NCBI GenBank assembly: GCA_019055375.1
Contig: JAHQIW010005280.1
Coordinates: 372,001-436,000 of the forward strand
Direction of reading: 5' to 3'
Origin: Parelaphostrongylus tenuis
Taxonomy: Eukaryota; Nematoda; Chromadorea; Rhabditida; Metastrongylidae
DNA: 64,000 nucleotides
In this document: piece after piece, positions 11,339 to 21,890 of the stretch
How positions within the stretch are numbered: the first letter of the stretch is position 1
How the letters are laid out: every line of letters begins with the position of its first letter
Made by a program: the position numbers and the translations under genes
Notes under the pieces: model-generated
What the model was told of the DNA's origin: nothing
The model's database searches: none
Seen by the model: the letters and a program-made list of their open reading frames with translations, nothing else

Positions 11339-12305
11339 ATGTTATTACGGTTATGCATGCGGAACTTTCCTTACGCAATGCGTCGCCACACCTCTATCAA
11401 AACGACCACGTCTCCCGAGCCTCGATTTAGTGAATCGGCCGCTTTCCAGGTAAGTATCAAACCGATCTTATAAAGGATAGATTCACACGAGCCCCTTTTC
11501 AATAGACCTGTTTTCCTAGGCCGATCAGAAACCATTACAGGGTCGCCGCAAACGTGGTGCCGGTGTTGTCCAAACACCATATCGATTCGACTACTACACC
11601 ACCGATGAATTCAACAACAAGAAGTTACTATCTGCGTTAGGAAGCCTCGCTGTGTTTATCCTCTACTTCGCGTACTTGAGGTAAGCCAACTAATATTTCT
11701 TGGGTCTGACTATTCAGGAGCACAATTGGCATAGTAGTCAGAAGTGCCTACGACACGGACGTCTATCAACCGATGGTCGGTGGTCCATTCCGCGTCTCAA
11801 AGCTCACCAAGCCTTTCATTCTTTCGGGGTCGGTGACCAGAGTGGTACCAGACTTGCCTGGGATGATAGCAGTACTTATTTGGTACTTTTATATGCCACG
11901 GGAGAGTCACAACGATGCCAGATGAAGACGAATTCATGGCGCATGCCTCAGAGAGTGATCAACGCCAAGATTCTAGCTTTCCGATTCTTCGAACTTTCAT
12001 TTACACTGGTATTTTAGGGAGCCATCGGACTTGGATGAGATTTGGAACGCTCCTCCTCACGTCTTGACCGCAAATTTCGAACGAAAAATGCTTCGTGAGC
12101 AAATCAAACAGGTACTTTGGTTATCTTATTCGCGCATTTCATTTTGTCAGTTTGGATCATCATATTGTCAAAGAATCCATATTTACAGGCTGAAGAAAAA
12201 GGTCAAGACACCACACTTTTGAAAGCAGAGCTGGACTATGTTGATGTGAAAGAGGCAGCACTTAAGATACAATTTCAACAGCAAAATCAAAAACGACGAG
12301 CTTGA
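11339..12305 (+). CDS. Small single-pass membrane protein, probably mitochondrial
   Basis: Four exons in perfect phase: 11339-11449, 11520-11680, 12018-12111, 12189-12305 (TGA), 160 residues. ATG follows a TCTGCAG acceptor-like site, suggesting trans-splicing. Residues 1-37 are basic and hydroxyl-rich without acids early on, like a mitochondrial presequence. A segment near residues 80-93 (LLSALGSLAVFILYFAYL) is one membrane span, followed by LREPSDLDEIW and a charged C-terminal helix ending QNQKRRA. Layout (presequence, late single span, LRE-acidic motif) resembles the UQCC4/CCSMST1 family of complex III assembly factors, but I cannot confirm this. Intron 2 hosts a family A SINE. No indels, unlike other genes here. 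Confidence 0.75.
11735..11972 (+). repeat. tRNA-derived SINE, family A (intronic)
   Basis: Family A body within the intron 11681-12017: CAAAGCTCACCAAGCC, GGGTCGGTGA, GGTACCAGACTTG, GATGATAGCAG, and the tail GCGCATGCCTCAGAGAGTGATC. The tRNA-like head is degraded. Confidence 0.65.
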
Positions 12306-12678
12306 GTAGTACTCTGCCTTTGTAAACATATTGAGCCAGGACAAACTCAATAGTAACCTGATGAAAAATTATGAAATTGCGAAGATGTTGTAGGAGAAGT
12401 TTACCAAATTCACCAGAAGAGTATTATGACGTGCCTTTATTCCAATATTTATTGTAGTTATAGATAGTCAACTTGTTTCGCCTTCCAAATATTTTCTCAG
12501 GTTGAGTTGTTGGTCTATGGATTCTAGCGCATCTTGCGTCGAAAATTGTATAATGTCTCTCAAAAAAGACAGAACTCTCGATCTTTGAAGCAGCACATAT
12601 TTCAGTATTGTGCATGTCTCCTATTGCAAACTTATCTTGATTAGCTGACGCGAGGTTGGTAAACTAGTCGTAGCAATT

Positions 12679-12715
12679 CGCCTGACGTTTCGGCGACCCG
12701 CCTTCTTCAGAGCTT
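12679..12715 (-). ncRNA. Penelope-type hammerhead motif
   Basis: Minus strand: core CTGAAGA, one A, stem II GGCG/CGCC around GGT, GAA, palindrome ACGT, cleavable C at 12684. The first two stem I pairs form; further pairs do not, so stem I is weaker than in the 49.1 kb copy. Confidence 0.6.
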
Positions 12716-13082
12716 GGGCGTATGTAGCAATAGTTTATTTAGATGATTCGGAGGATCTTATTTATATGCTACCTAGATCAGGTTAAAATATTAAACAAAG
12801 AAAGGGCGCGAGATCTCGTGTGATGGTGACGCATTCGCCCTTCCGGTTCATTTCGGTGTTTTTGGCGTTTATTCAAATTGCCTCAAGAGTTTTGCGAGTG
12901 GATGTTTTTGATCCCTGCGGCATTTCGGTTTAACGCCGAAAACCCCGAAATGAAACGGAACGGCGCATGCGTCACCATCAAACGAAATCTCGCGCCCTTT
13001 CTTCGCTTGATCTTTCAACCTGACCTAGGCAGCATATAAATAAGATCCTCCGAATCATTCAAATAGACTAATACTACATACG

Positions 13083-13122
13083 CTCAAGCTCTGAAGAAGG
13101 CGGGCCGCCGAAACGTCAGTCG
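13083..13122 (+). ncRNA. Penelope-type hammerhead motif
   Basis: Core CTGAAGA (13091-13097), stem II GGCG/CGCC around GGC, GAA (13110-13112), ACGT (13113-13116), cleavable C (13117). Stem I forms GCT/AGT with one G-U. Mirror partner of the motif at 12679. Confidence 0.6.
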
Positions 13123-13285
13123 AATTGCTACGACTAGTTTACCAACCTCGCGTCAGCTAATCAACATAAGTTTTCTCGAATTTTATATATCAATTAATTA
13201 TGCTGAGGTTTATAGAATGTCGAACTTTTGAATTGTTGCGATATCTTCTATTGCAGTCATGTTGGTATTACGGTGATGAATCAGT

Positions 13286-13537
13286 CTAGATATGTAATGA
13301 AAGGAAGGGTATTTGCAGTGTCCGCAGAGACTCCGTCAAGTAGTGTCCTGGTAATCCCAGCCCCTGAGGGTCGTTCACGGTTTCCATTTTGATCTCTTCG
13401 TTAGCTATGGGCACTTGCTTCCATATCAGGAACAATGGCTTTACCATCTCATGAGGCTCTACAGCAACATCTTCTACGTCCCATGTTTTACAGTAGTTTC
13501 TCTTGTGCATCAGCTGATACCACAGATTGATTGACAA
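13286..13537 (-). CDS. Uncharacterised ORF
   Basis: 83-codon open frame with ordinary amino-acid composition (contains NYCKTWDVEDVAVEPHEM and IANEEIKMETVND) and a GTAAAG donor-like site inside. I recognise no family and see no flanking exon, so it may be an exon fragment of a gene or an old element. Confidence 0.2.
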   Translation of the reverse strand: MSINLWYQLMHKRNYCKTWDVEDVAVEPHEMVKPLFLIWKQVPIANEEIKMETVNDPQGLGLPGHYLTESLRTLQIPFLSLHI

Positions 13538-13544
13538 GATTTAT

Positions 13545-13680
13545 CCGGCGAACGTTTCATCGTCTTCCTCTTCTTCAGAGTCGACGGTTTGAGTTGACTG
13601 TCCATAGTCGTTGGTCCTCGTTGTGGATTTTCGTCATGACTTTGACTCGAATTATCGGCTGTGAAAAATAAGAGATCGAA
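13545..13680 (-). repeat. Half copy of family F with decayed hammerhead
   Basis: On the minus strand GACTCTGAAGAAGAGGAAGA is followed by GATGAAACGTTCGCC, i.e. CTGAAGA, a broken stem II, GAAA and CGTT. The plus strand continues with GTCGTTGGTCCTCGTTGTGG as in other family F copies. Confidence 0.45.
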
Positions 13681-15039
13681 AAGTTAGCTGGAAAATCTCG
13701 TTTTTCAATCTCGTGATATTAGCTGAATCTTGAAAGAAGCTACTGGTGATTGGCGATGCAGAGGTTGGAAGAAAGTCGGTTGTCAAAATATTACCACACA
13801 TTGCGGAAGTTCTTCTATGATTCTTGTTTTGTAGCACATTCTCTTCCATAGCAGATCTTCTTCATGAATAAACTGGTCAGATCTACCGAGTTTTTCGTAC
13901 ATTTTCTTTGCACTAGCTTAACTAGTACGATTCTACTTTACGGCGACATGATATTTCGCCAGTAGAGAACCTTATAACGTCCAGTCTGAATACCACTGGA
14001 CCACTTGTGGATATTTGAACATTGGAAAAACCTATTGCCACTTCTGACTAGACTATCTCGAGTTCTCTCCAGGCTTTGCCAGGATGCAATCGAATCAATT
14101 GAGATCCGGCTCAACTGAGATCAATCTTTCATGCAATTTGAAAGCCAGCAGAACAGCACCGACGAACAGGGAAGACACCAACGAATATTGGCAACTTTCG
14201 CCTTATCAGCTTTTCGCCCATCACCTGCAAGCTCATCGCTCGAGTTCTTTGTCCTTAACAAAATTGACAGAACGGTGGAAAAGTCTCGCGAAATCCATTC
14301 CTTTGTAGTCTCCAATTAGTTACACAATCTTGCAAATGCTGACATCGCTTCAAAGCCAAGCCGAAAAGTGCTTGCAAGTTTCAGCAGTGCACATAATAAA
14401 ATTGATCTTCATATTCAAGTAAAGGATAACTATGACGAACAGTTTCGCTTTTGATGTTTCATTTATGCCCAGATGGACTTTAAACTTACAATATTAATTT
14501 GTCGAAAAGTCGATGATGAAAGGCATAGCTGCTGAGTTAAGTAGAAGGAAACAAAAAGTTTGGTAGAACATATAACAGTATTAACGGTACAATGAGGAGG
14601 AGAACTAACATGTCGTTCCGTTCTCACCTTTTCTGCTCGTGACTATACCCTTGATATACGCCTTAGAGGTTTGAGAATTGCCTAGGCATATCAAGACACA
14701 AAGCAAGATCAGTTTACCGTATGAGAGCATTTATTGGCTGCTCGGCCCTGACACAGAATGCCAACGAGTATAGACAATGATCAAACTTCCCCCACTCCCT
14801 TGACTATCAGTAAATTTCCCTGAGAAAATCCATACAACCAGTGAACGCACTTTTCGTCAGATAAAGTGGATCAATAAGCAGCTCTAAGAAATCACTATTC
14901 GGTTATCAATGATTACCTTTAACGCCAGCAACTGATTTATCGACACCATCGTTCTATTGGTCGTTTCACAAAATGAGCAGAAGGCTCAAAACTGCCCTAG
15001 TCGGCCTAAAATAATTTTAGAGGCCCATAACTGCCACAA

Positions 15040-15310
15040 CGGGGTGCCGTGGCCAAGTGGTTGGGATGCTCGTCGCGGCGCACGTGGAGCCAAACTCCAC
15101 TCCCTCCAACCCTCTCCGGCATTCAACAACAACGCCCTATGCAATGCCACACCTAGGCTGTCCTCGAGATTGCAGTGGAGACTCACTCAACCACTATTCT
15201 AGGACGTTCAAGAACAAGACGAAATAACGAACTGGATGCTAGAAATATTGGGACCCGCACAGTAAAAAAAAAAAACACGAAGAAGACGGATCAATAAAGT
15301 GTCTAAAAAC
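15040..15310 (+). repeat. tRNA-derived SINE, family C
   Basis: Head GGTGCCGTGGCCAAGTGGTT then GATGCTCGTCGCGGCG, tRNA-Ser/Leu-like. Body motifs CTATGCAATGCCACACC, AACCACTATTCTAGGACG, GGGACCCGCACAGT; ends in an A-rich run and CAATAAAGTGTCTAAA. A near-parallel copy is at 51640-51895. Confidence 0.7.
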
Positions 15311-15344
15311 ATACCCAATAATGTAGAGTGCTGTGCAAAACGTT

Positions 15345-15420
15345 TGCGTCAGCCGGGATTCGAATCCAGATCCCTTTTACCGTGAGTGTATGCTAACCGT
15401 TGCACTAGCGACGCTCGTTT
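15345..15420 (-). repeat. tRNA-like SINE remnant
   Basis: Minus strand: GCGTCGCTAGTGCAACGG ... TGGATTCGAATCCCGG ... GACGC. The ends pair as an acceptor stem, but the anticodon arm does not fold well. Confidence 0.45.
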
Positions 15421-17471
15421 TTGCACCACTTTACATCATTGGGTTTATTGTAACACCTTAGAAACGTCATTGAATATTTCGTTGTCCCCAAAGATTCGAA
15501 AGTGCATTTTCTAAATCCCCACGGCTCTTATTTGGTACTGAAATTATACCAGGCTGGGCCAAAGTCATTCGATTTCACCTGATTACTGCATTTGTAAACG
15601 TGAACGAAGAACTACTCTTTACTCCTTGTTCTTAAGCATGAACTACATTTTGTAGATTGCGTATGTTGTAATGACACACCTTGATTACCAGGCAGATCGA
15701 CTTTGAGCTAGTCCAAACTGAAGTAAACGTATTCGATAAATAGTGTCTGATTGGAGGAAACTTAATCGAAGTTGAAGCGTTTGCTGGCAATTGGTACCAC
15801 ATTCTAAACTTAGATTTGACGCTCCGTCATCAGTAAGTTTGCATACAACTCTCATCGTTCTAAAATCAGTGTGCCGCAAAATCATGCTAAAATGACAAAC
15901 AAGCGAATGAAATATGTGCTGTGATTGTATGATGATCGTTAAAACCTGGAGCCTTTCTATCTCTATAGAGATCTCATCTAATAGAGATGCGATCGTTAGT
16001 TTCAGTTGCTATACTGCTCTGTGATGCAGTTCCCAAGCTCTAGGAGCAATTCATCATCTTCGTATCTCTTATCAGTGGCGAACTATTAATTGATTTTGGG
16101 GTAAGAAGTATTTTTGATATATCATTGGGTCACTAAAAATTTTTCTTCGAGATCTTTTGAGTTCGTGATTTCGGTCTATAAGGCGTACACTGATTTAGTG
16201 CGATGTGTATTCCAGAAGTAAAGCAATTCTGACCTGTGCCAGAATAACTTCTAAATCTATGCAAATTGACACACAGACAGAGCTGTTTAGACTGCTAAAC
16301 TCACAATCCAACGAGACAAAACAACACAGGGTGCTGAGCATGACAATTCAGTTCAAAGGCCTCTAGTTGATTGCTGATGTCTATAATTGCTTCCTTGACA
16401 ACATAAGCTACGGTGCCTCAAGAACTTCCCCTGCACGTTCATAATGCTGCCCGAATTATTACTGAGCCTAGATTTCACAATCCTAGCAATTATCTACCTA
16501 TACGACGGGTAATTTTTTAATCGCTGCACATTCCACAGCGTCTGATGCACTCTCAATGTCGCAATGAAATCAATGTTTATATAGCAGCTAGATCACTGAA
16601 GATCCAGTGAACTGGTTTTTTGACATAAACATTCTATTCATCGGCCTATATCCCTACTAATAGCAGCGGTGAACGCAAATGGATCAGTCCAGACAAAGTG
16701 AAATATCATTTGATGTTGCGGTCTAGACTTATTCTAAGTCGATGCCTAACGCGACTTTTACGAAGCATGTAAGACTACCTTTCAATCGATTATGTTCTAA
16801 ACCTCTTTCAAAAATTCCGATAGAGTGTGACAGAAGGTTTGAAGCCTTTCTCTGAGCATCTAAGCCACTAGCGTATCAAATCTTGAAGAGGCTCAAAATA
16901 TCCCTTTAGACTATATCGGAACTTCGAGCGAGGTTTCAAACAAAATTGACTGAATGGTAGTGTTACAGTCTGGAACTATTTCAATGTGCACCCCCTGAGA
17001 GACAATTTACATGCATTTATAATCGTTACAAACTCTTGCAGAGATCGCAATTCACAGTCTTAATGTGCAAGAAGAATACACCCAAGACAAGAAGAAAAGA
17101 ATATTCCATGTATCCAAGTCACTGGGCGGGGTGGGGGAAGGGGCAAGAATATACACGTAGTTTATGGATACTCCGAATGCTGGGCCATTTCTTCAGCAAG
17201 AACAAATGGATTTCATGCACAATTTTCAGTACAATAAGTGTTCACTTCGATCAATTTTTCAACAGTGTTAAGAGATGTGAGTTGATAGTTCCCTGTAACA
17301 TTCTCGTTGAATTGGCCAACGTACCCATTTGAATGAATTTATATGATGCAGCGACAACAGCATTAGCCAACTCATTGTAACAACGTCTTAGGAATTGTCA
17401 CACAGGACTTCCCAGATTGCTGAAGAGTGAACCACAAACTTAATTACACCTCTACGTAATCCTTTAATTAT

Positions 17472-17580
17472 CATTTGAGCCAACTTGTCATGTGGTCTGG
17501 TAAGGGCTCTTGTACAGCCCGATACACGTGTTTCGTCCTTACAGACTCGTCAGTCGGGCAGAATCCGTCGTCAGAGTGAC
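17472..17580. mobile_element. Hammerhead foldback element FB2, left half
   Basis: Carries TTTGAGCCAACTTGTCATG and the GGGCTCTTGTACA block followed by an intact minus-strand hammerhead, then stops abruptly at TGACGCTCCCGAGAGACC, where spacer sequence of the tRNA array begins. The right half is missing, so the array boundary coincides with the element. Confidence 0.75.
17517..17559 (-). ncRNA. Hammerhead ribozyme (ACACGTGT class)
   Basis: Minus strand: stem I GCCCGA/TCGGGC, six Watson-Crick pairs; core CTGACGA; stem II GTC/GAC with TGTAAG loop; GAA; palindrome ACACGTGT; cleavable A. All invariant bases are intact. Confidence 0.8.
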
Positions 17581-17706
17581 GCTCCCGAGAGACCGTCAAG
17601 CACTTTCAAATTAATCGTTATAAACGCGATAGAAATCTCGACATTTGAGCAAACGCGGAGGAAATAAATGCAAGCGTCTGTTAATCCACAACCTAGGTGA
17701 TACACA

Positions 17707-17778
17707 GGGGCTATAGCTCAGTGGTAGAGCGCTCCCTTAGCATGGGAGAGGGCTGGGGTTCAATTCCCCATAGCTCCA
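17707..17778 (+). tRNA. tRNA-Ala(AGC) copy 1
   Basis: 72 nt; acceptor GGGGCTA/TAGCTCC, D-loop AGTGGTA, anticodon loop TTAGCAT, T-loop TTCAATT. Followed by TTTT, a Pol III terminator. Confidence 0.93.
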
Positions 17779-17906
17779 CGAACTTTTGCAGACCGACGAG
17801 TACTTTCAAACTAATCATGATAAACGTGACAGATATCGCGACATTTGAGCGAACGAGAATGAAATAAATGAAAGCTTCGGCCAATCCACAACCTATGTGA
17901 TCCGTA

Positions 17907-17980
17907 GGGGCTATAGCTCAGAGTGGTAGAGCGCTCCCTTAGCATGGGAGAGGGCTGGGGTTCAATTCCCCATAGCTCCA
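17907..17980 (+). tRNA. tRNA-Ala(AGC) copy 2
   Basis: 74 nt with the longer D-loop AGAGTGGTA; otherwise as copy 1. TTTT follows. Confidence 0.92.
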
Positions 17981-18108
17981 TGAACTTTTGCAAATCATCG
18001 AGCATTATCAAACTAATCATAATAAACGCGATAGATATCGCGACAATTGAGCAGACGAGAATGGAATAAATATAAGCTTCGGTCAATCCACAACCTATGT
18101 GATCCGTA

Positions 18109-18182
18109 GGGGCTATAGCTCAGAGTGGTAGAGCGCTCCCTTAGCATGGGAGAGGGCTGGGGTTCAATTCCCCATAGCTCCA
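18109..18182 (+). tRNA. tRNA-Ala(AGC) copy 3
   Basis: 74 nt, D-loop AGAGTGGTA; TTTT follows. Confidence 0.92.
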
Positions 18183-18310
18183 TGAACTTTTGCAAATCAT
18201 CGAGCATTATCAAACTAATCATAATAAACGCGATAGATATCGCGACAATTGAGCAGACGAGAATGGAATAAACGTAAGCTTCGGTCAAACCACAACTTAT
18301 GTGATCCGTA

Positions 18311-18382
18311 GGGGCTATAGCTCAGTGGTAGAGCGCTCCCTTAGCATGGGAGAGGGCTGGGGTTCAATTCCCCATAGCTCCA
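18311..18382 (+). tRNA. tRNA-Ala(AGC) copy 4
   Basis: 72 nt, D-loop AGTGGTA; TTTT follows. Confidence 0.92.
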
Positions 18383-18510
18383 TGAACTTTTGCAAACCGA
18401 CGAGTACTTTCAAACTAATCATGATAAACGTGACAGATATCGCGACATTTGAGCGAACGAGAATGAAATAAATGAAAGCTTCGGCCAATCCACAACCTAT
18501 GTGATCCGTA

Positions 18511-18582
18511 GGGGCTAGAGCTCAGTGGTAGAGCGCTACCTTAGCATGGGAGAGGGCTGGGGTTCAACTCCCCATAGCTCCA
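18511..18582 (+). tRNA. tRNA-Ala(AGC) copy 5, mutated
   Basis: Position 8 T to G (GGGGCTAGAGC) and a mismatch in the anticodon stem (CTACC against GGGAG); T-loop TTCAACT. Possibly a pseudogene. Confidence 0.75.
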
Positions 18583-18710
18583 TGAACTTTTGCAAACCGT
18601 CGAGCATTATCAAACTAATCATGATAAACGTGATAGATATCGCGACATTTGAGCGAACGAGAATGAAATAAATGAAAGCTTCGGCCAATCCACAACCTAT
18701 GTGATCTGTA

Positions 18711-18782
18711 GGGGCTATAGCTCAGTGGTAGAGCGCTCCCTTAGCATGGGAGAGGGCTGGGGTTCAATTCCCCATAGCTCCA
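18711..18782 (+). tRNA. tRNA-Ala(AGC) copy 6
   Basis: 72 nt, D-loop AGTGGTA; TTTT follows; next spacer is the short type. Confidence 0.92.
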
Positions 18783-18855
18783 TGAACTTTTGCAAATCAT
18801 CGAGCATTATCAAACTAATCATGATAAACGCGATAGATATCGCGAGTGACCCGTA

Positions 18856-18927
18856 GGGGCTATAGCTCAGTGGTAGAGCGCTCCCTTAGCATGGGAGAGG
18901 GCTGGGGTTCAATTCCCCATAGCTCCA
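18856..18927 (+). tRNA. tRNA-Ala(AGC) copy 7, no TTTT
   Basis: 72 nt, consensus body. The downstream terminator is changed from CTTTTGC to CATTTGC, so no T4 run lies close by. Confidence 0.9.
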
Positions 18928-19055
18928 TGAACATTTGCAAACCGTCGAGCATTATCAAACTAATCATAATAAACGCGATAGATATCGCGACATTTGAGCG
19001 AACGAGAATGAAATAAATGAAAGCTTCGGTCAATCCACAACCTATGTGATCCGTA

Positions 19056-19129
19056 GGGGCTATAGCTCAAAGTGGTAGAGCGCTCCCTTAGCATGAGAGA
19101 GGGCTGGGGTTCAATTCCCCATAGCTCCA
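19056..19129 (+). tRNA. tRNA-Ala(AGC) copy 8
   Basis: 74 nt, D-loop AAAGTGGTA; anticodon stem GAGAG gives one mismatch. TTTT follows. Confidence 0.85.
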
Positions 19130-19257
19130 TGAACTTTTGCAAATCATCGAGCATTATCAAACTAATCATAATAAACGCGATAGATATCGCGACATTTGAG
19201 CGAACGAGAATGAAATAAATGAAAGCTTCGGTCAATCCACAACCTATGTGATCCGTA

Positions 19258-19331
19258 GGGGCTATAGCTCAAAGTGGTAGAGCGCTCCCTTAGCATGGGA
19301 GAGGGCTGGGGTTCAATTCCCCATAGCTCCA
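19258..19331 (+). tRNA. tRNA-Ala(AGC) copy 9
   Basis: 74 nt, D-loop AAAGTGGTA; TTTT follows. Confidence 0.92.
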
Positions 19332-19459
19332 TGAACTTTTGCAAATCATCGAGCATTATCAAACTAATCATAATAAACGCGACAGATATCGCGACATTTG
19401 AGCGAACGAGAATGAAATAAATGAAAGCTTCGGTCAATCCACAACCTATGTGATCCGTA

Positions 19460-19533
19460 GGGGCTATAGCTCAAAGTGGTAGAGCGCTCCCTTAGCATGG
19501 GAGAGGGCTGGGGTTCAATTCCCCATAGCTCCA
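19460..19533 (+). tRNA. tRNA-Ala(AGC) copy 10, no proximal TTTT
   Basis: 74 nt, D-loop AAAGTGGTA. CATTTGC replaces the terminator, but the spacer has TTTTT just before copy 11. Confidence 0.9.
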
Positions 19534-19660
19534 TGAACATTTGCAAACCGTCGAGCATTATCAAACTAATCATAATAAACGCGATAGATATCGCGACAAT
19601 TGAGCAGACGAGAATGGAATAAACGTAAGCTTCGGTCAAACCACAACTTTTTGATCCGTA

Positions 19661-19732
19661 GGGGCTATAGCTCAGTGGTAGAGCGCTCCCTTAGCATGGG
19701 AGAGGGCTGGGGTTCAATTCCCCATAGCTCCA
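19661..19732 (+). tRNA. tRNA-Ala(AGC) copy 11
   Basis: 72 nt, D-loop AGTGGTA; preceded by ACAACTTTTTGATCC; TTTT follows. Confidence 0.92.
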
Positions 19733-19860
19733 TGAACTTTTGCAAACCGTCGAGCATTATCAAACTAATCATGATAAACGTGATAGATATCGCGACATTT
19801 GAGCGAACGAGAATGAAATAAATGAAAGCTTCGGCCAATCCACAACCTATGTGATCTGTA

Positions 19861-19932
19861 GGGGCTATAGCTCAGTGGTAGAGCGCTCCCTTAGCATGGG
19901 AGAGGGCTGGGGTTCAATTCCCCATAGCTCCA
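19861..19932 (+). tRNA. tRNA-Ala(AGC) copy 12
   Basis: 72 nt, D-loop AGTGGTA; TTTT follows. Confidence 0.92.
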
Positions 19933-20060
19933 TGAACTTTTGCAAATCATCGAGCATTATCAAACTAATCATAATAAACGCGATAGATATCGCGACATTT
20001 GAGCGAACGAGAATGAAATAAATGAAAGCTTCGGTCAATCCACAACCTATGTGATCCGTA

Positions 20061-20134
20061 GGGGCTATAGCTCAGAGTGGTAGAGCGCTCCCTTAGCATG
20101 GGAGAGGGCTGGGGTTCAATTCCCCATAGCTCCA
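20061..20134 (+). tRNA. tRNA-Ala(AGC) copy 13
   Basis: 74 nt, D-loop AGAGTGGTA; TTTT follows. Confidence 0.92.
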
Positions 20135-20262
20135 TGAACTTTTGCAAATCATCGAGCATTATCAAACTAATCATAATAAACGCGACAGATATCGCGACAT
20201 TTGAGCGAACGAGAATGAAATAAATGAAAGCTTCGGTCAATCCACAACCTATGTGATCCGTA

Positions 20263-20336
20263 GGGGCTATAGCTCAAAGTGGTAGAGCGCTCCCTTAGCA
20301 TGGGAGAGGGCTGGGGTTCAATTCCCCATAGCTCCA
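20263..20336 (+). tRNA. tRNA-Ala(AGC) copy 14, no proximal TTTT
   Basis: 74 nt, D-loop AAAGTGGTA. CATTTGC replaces the terminator; TTTTT lies just before copy 15. Confidence 0.9.
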
Positions 20337-20463
20337 TGAACATTTGCAAACCGTCGAGCATTATCAAACTAATCATAATAAACGCGATAGATATCGCGAC
20401 AATTGAGCAGACGAGAATGGAATAAACGTAAGCTTCGGTCAAACCACAACTTTTTGATCCGTA

Positions 20464-20535
20464 GGGGCTATAGCTCAGTGGTAGAGCGCTCCCTTAGCAT
20501 GGGAGAGGGCTGGGGTTCAATTCCCCATAGCTCCA
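20464..20535 (+). tRNA. tRNA-Ala(AGC) copy 15
   Basis: 72 nt, D-loop AGTGGTA; TTTT follows. Confidence 0.92.
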
Positions 20536-20663
20536 TGAACTTTTGCAAACCGTCGAGCATTATCAAACTAATCATGATAAACGTGATAGATATCGCGACA
20601 TTTGAGCGAACGAGAATGAAATAAATGAAAGCTTCGGCCAATCCACAACCTATGTGATCTGTA

Positions 20664-20736
20664 GGGGCTATAGCTCAAGTGGTAGAGCGCTCCCTTAGCA
20701 TGGGAGAGGGCTGGGGTTCAATTCCCCATAGCTCCA
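20664..20736 (+). tRNA. tRNA-Ala(AGC) copy 16
   Basis: 73 nt, intermediate D-loop AAGTGGTA; TTTT follows; next spacer is the short type. Confidence 0.9.
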
Positions 20737-20809
20737 TGAACTTTTGCAAATCATCGAGCATTATCAAACTAATCATGATAAACGCGATAGATATCGCGAG
20801 TGACCCGTA

Positions 20810-20881
20810 GGGGCTATAGCTCAGTGGTAGAGCGCTCCCTTAGCATGGGAGAGGGCTGGGGTTCAATTCCCCATAGCTCCA
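20810..20881 (+). tRNA. tRNA-Ala(AGC) copy 17
   Basis: 72 nt, D-loop AGTGGTA; TTTT follows. Confidence 0.92.
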
Positions 20882-21009
20882 TGAACTTTTGCAAATCATC
20901 GAGCATTATCAAACTAATCATAATAAACGCGATAGATATCGCGACATTTGAGCGAACGAGAATGAAATAAATGAAAGCTTCGGTCAATCCACAACCTATG
21001 TGATCCGTA

Positions 21010-21083
21010 GGGGCTATAGCTCAGAGTGGTAGAGCGCTCCCTTAGCATGGGAGAGGGCTGGGGTTCAATTCCCCATAGCTCCA
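21010..21083 (+). tRNA. tRNA-Ala(AGC) copy 18
   Basis: 74 nt, D-loop AGAGTGGTA; TTTT follows. Confidence 0.92.
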
Positions 21084-21211
21084 TGAACTTTTGCAAACAG
21101 TCGAGCATTATCAAACTAATCATAATAAACGCGATAGATATCGCGACATTTGAGCGAACGAGAATGAAATAAATGAAAGCTTCGGTCAATCCACAACCTA
21201 TGTGATCCGTA

Positions 21212-21285
21212 GGGGCTATAGCTCAAAGTGGTAGAGCGCTCCCTTAGCATGGGAGAGGGCTGGGGTTCAATTCCCCATAGCTCCA
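21212..21285 (+). tRNA. tRNA-Ala(AGC) copy 19
   Basis: 74 nt, D-loop AAAGTGGTA; TTTT follows. Confidence 0.92.
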
Positions 21286-21413
21286 TGAACTTTTGCAAAT
21301 CATCGAGCATTATCAAACTAATCATAATAAACGCGATAGATATCGCGACATTTGAGCGAACGAGAATGAAATAAATGAAAGCTTCGGTCAATCCACAACC
21401 TATGTGATCCGTA

Positions 21414-21486
21414 GGGGCTATAGCTCAAGTGGTAGAGCGCTCCCTTAGCATGGGAGAGGGCTGGGGTTCAATTCCCCATAGCTCCA
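21414..21486 (+). tRNA. tRNA-Ala(AGC) copy 20, no TTTT
   Basis: 73 nt, D-loop AAGTGGTA. CATTTGC replaces the terminator and the next spacer has no T5. Confidence 0.9.
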
Positions 21487-21614
21487 TGAACATTTGCAAA
21501 CCGTCGAGCATTATCAAACTAATCATAATAAACGCGATAGATATCGCGACATTTGAGCGAACGAGAATGAAATAAATGAAAGCTTCGGTCAATCCACAAC
21601 CTATGTGATCCGTA

Positions 21615-21688
21615 GGGGCTATAGCTCAAAGTGGTAGAGCGCTCCCTTAGCATGGGAGAGGGCTGGGGTTCAATTCCCCATAGCTCCA
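21615..21688 (+). tRNA. tRNA-Ala(AGC) copy 21
   Basis: 74 nt, D-loop AAAGTGGTA; TTTT follows. Confidence 0.92.
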
Positions 21689-21816
21689 TGAACTTTTGCA
21701 AATCATCGAGCATTATCAAACTAATCATAATAAACGCGATAGATATCGCGACATTTGAGCGAACGAGAATGAAATAAATGAAAGCTTCGGTCAATCCACA
21801 ACCTATGTGATCCGTA

Positions 21817-21890
21817 GGGGCTATAGCTCAAAGTGGTAGAGCGCTCCCTTAGCATGGGAGAGGGCTGGGGTTCAATTCCCCATAGCTCCA
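21817..21890 (+). tRNA. tRNA-Ala(AGC) copy 22, no proximal TTTT
   Basis: 74 nt, D-loop AAAGTGGTA. CATTTGC replaces the terminator; TTTTT lies just before copy 23. Confidence 0.9.

Larger units (their letters stand above)
12641..13165. mobile_element. Penelope-like element: two 3' tails joined head to head
   Basis: The left part (minus orientation) and right part (plus orientation) both match the 3' end of the Penelope element at 49.1 kb: GATTAGCTGACGCGAGGTTG, the hammerhead, AAGAAAGGGCGCGAGATCTC and the last few dozen codons of the RT/GIY-YIG protein. The two copies are opposed, with 5' truncated ends meeting near 12930 and 3' tails pointing outward, forming a palindrome of about 525 bp. Confidence 0.8.
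14340..17465. other. Gene-poor interval
   Basis: Apart from one SINE of family C and one tRNA-like remnant I see nothing supportable. Around 16420-16620 a plus-strand reading resembles the C-terminal part of a non-LTR retrotransposon reverse transcriptase (VHNAARIITEPRFHNP), with stops, too weak to annotate. Confidence 0.5.

Noticed and set aside
16420..16620. Possible LINE reverse-transcriptase remnant
   Set aside because: Only a short resemblance with stops; not enough to annotate.
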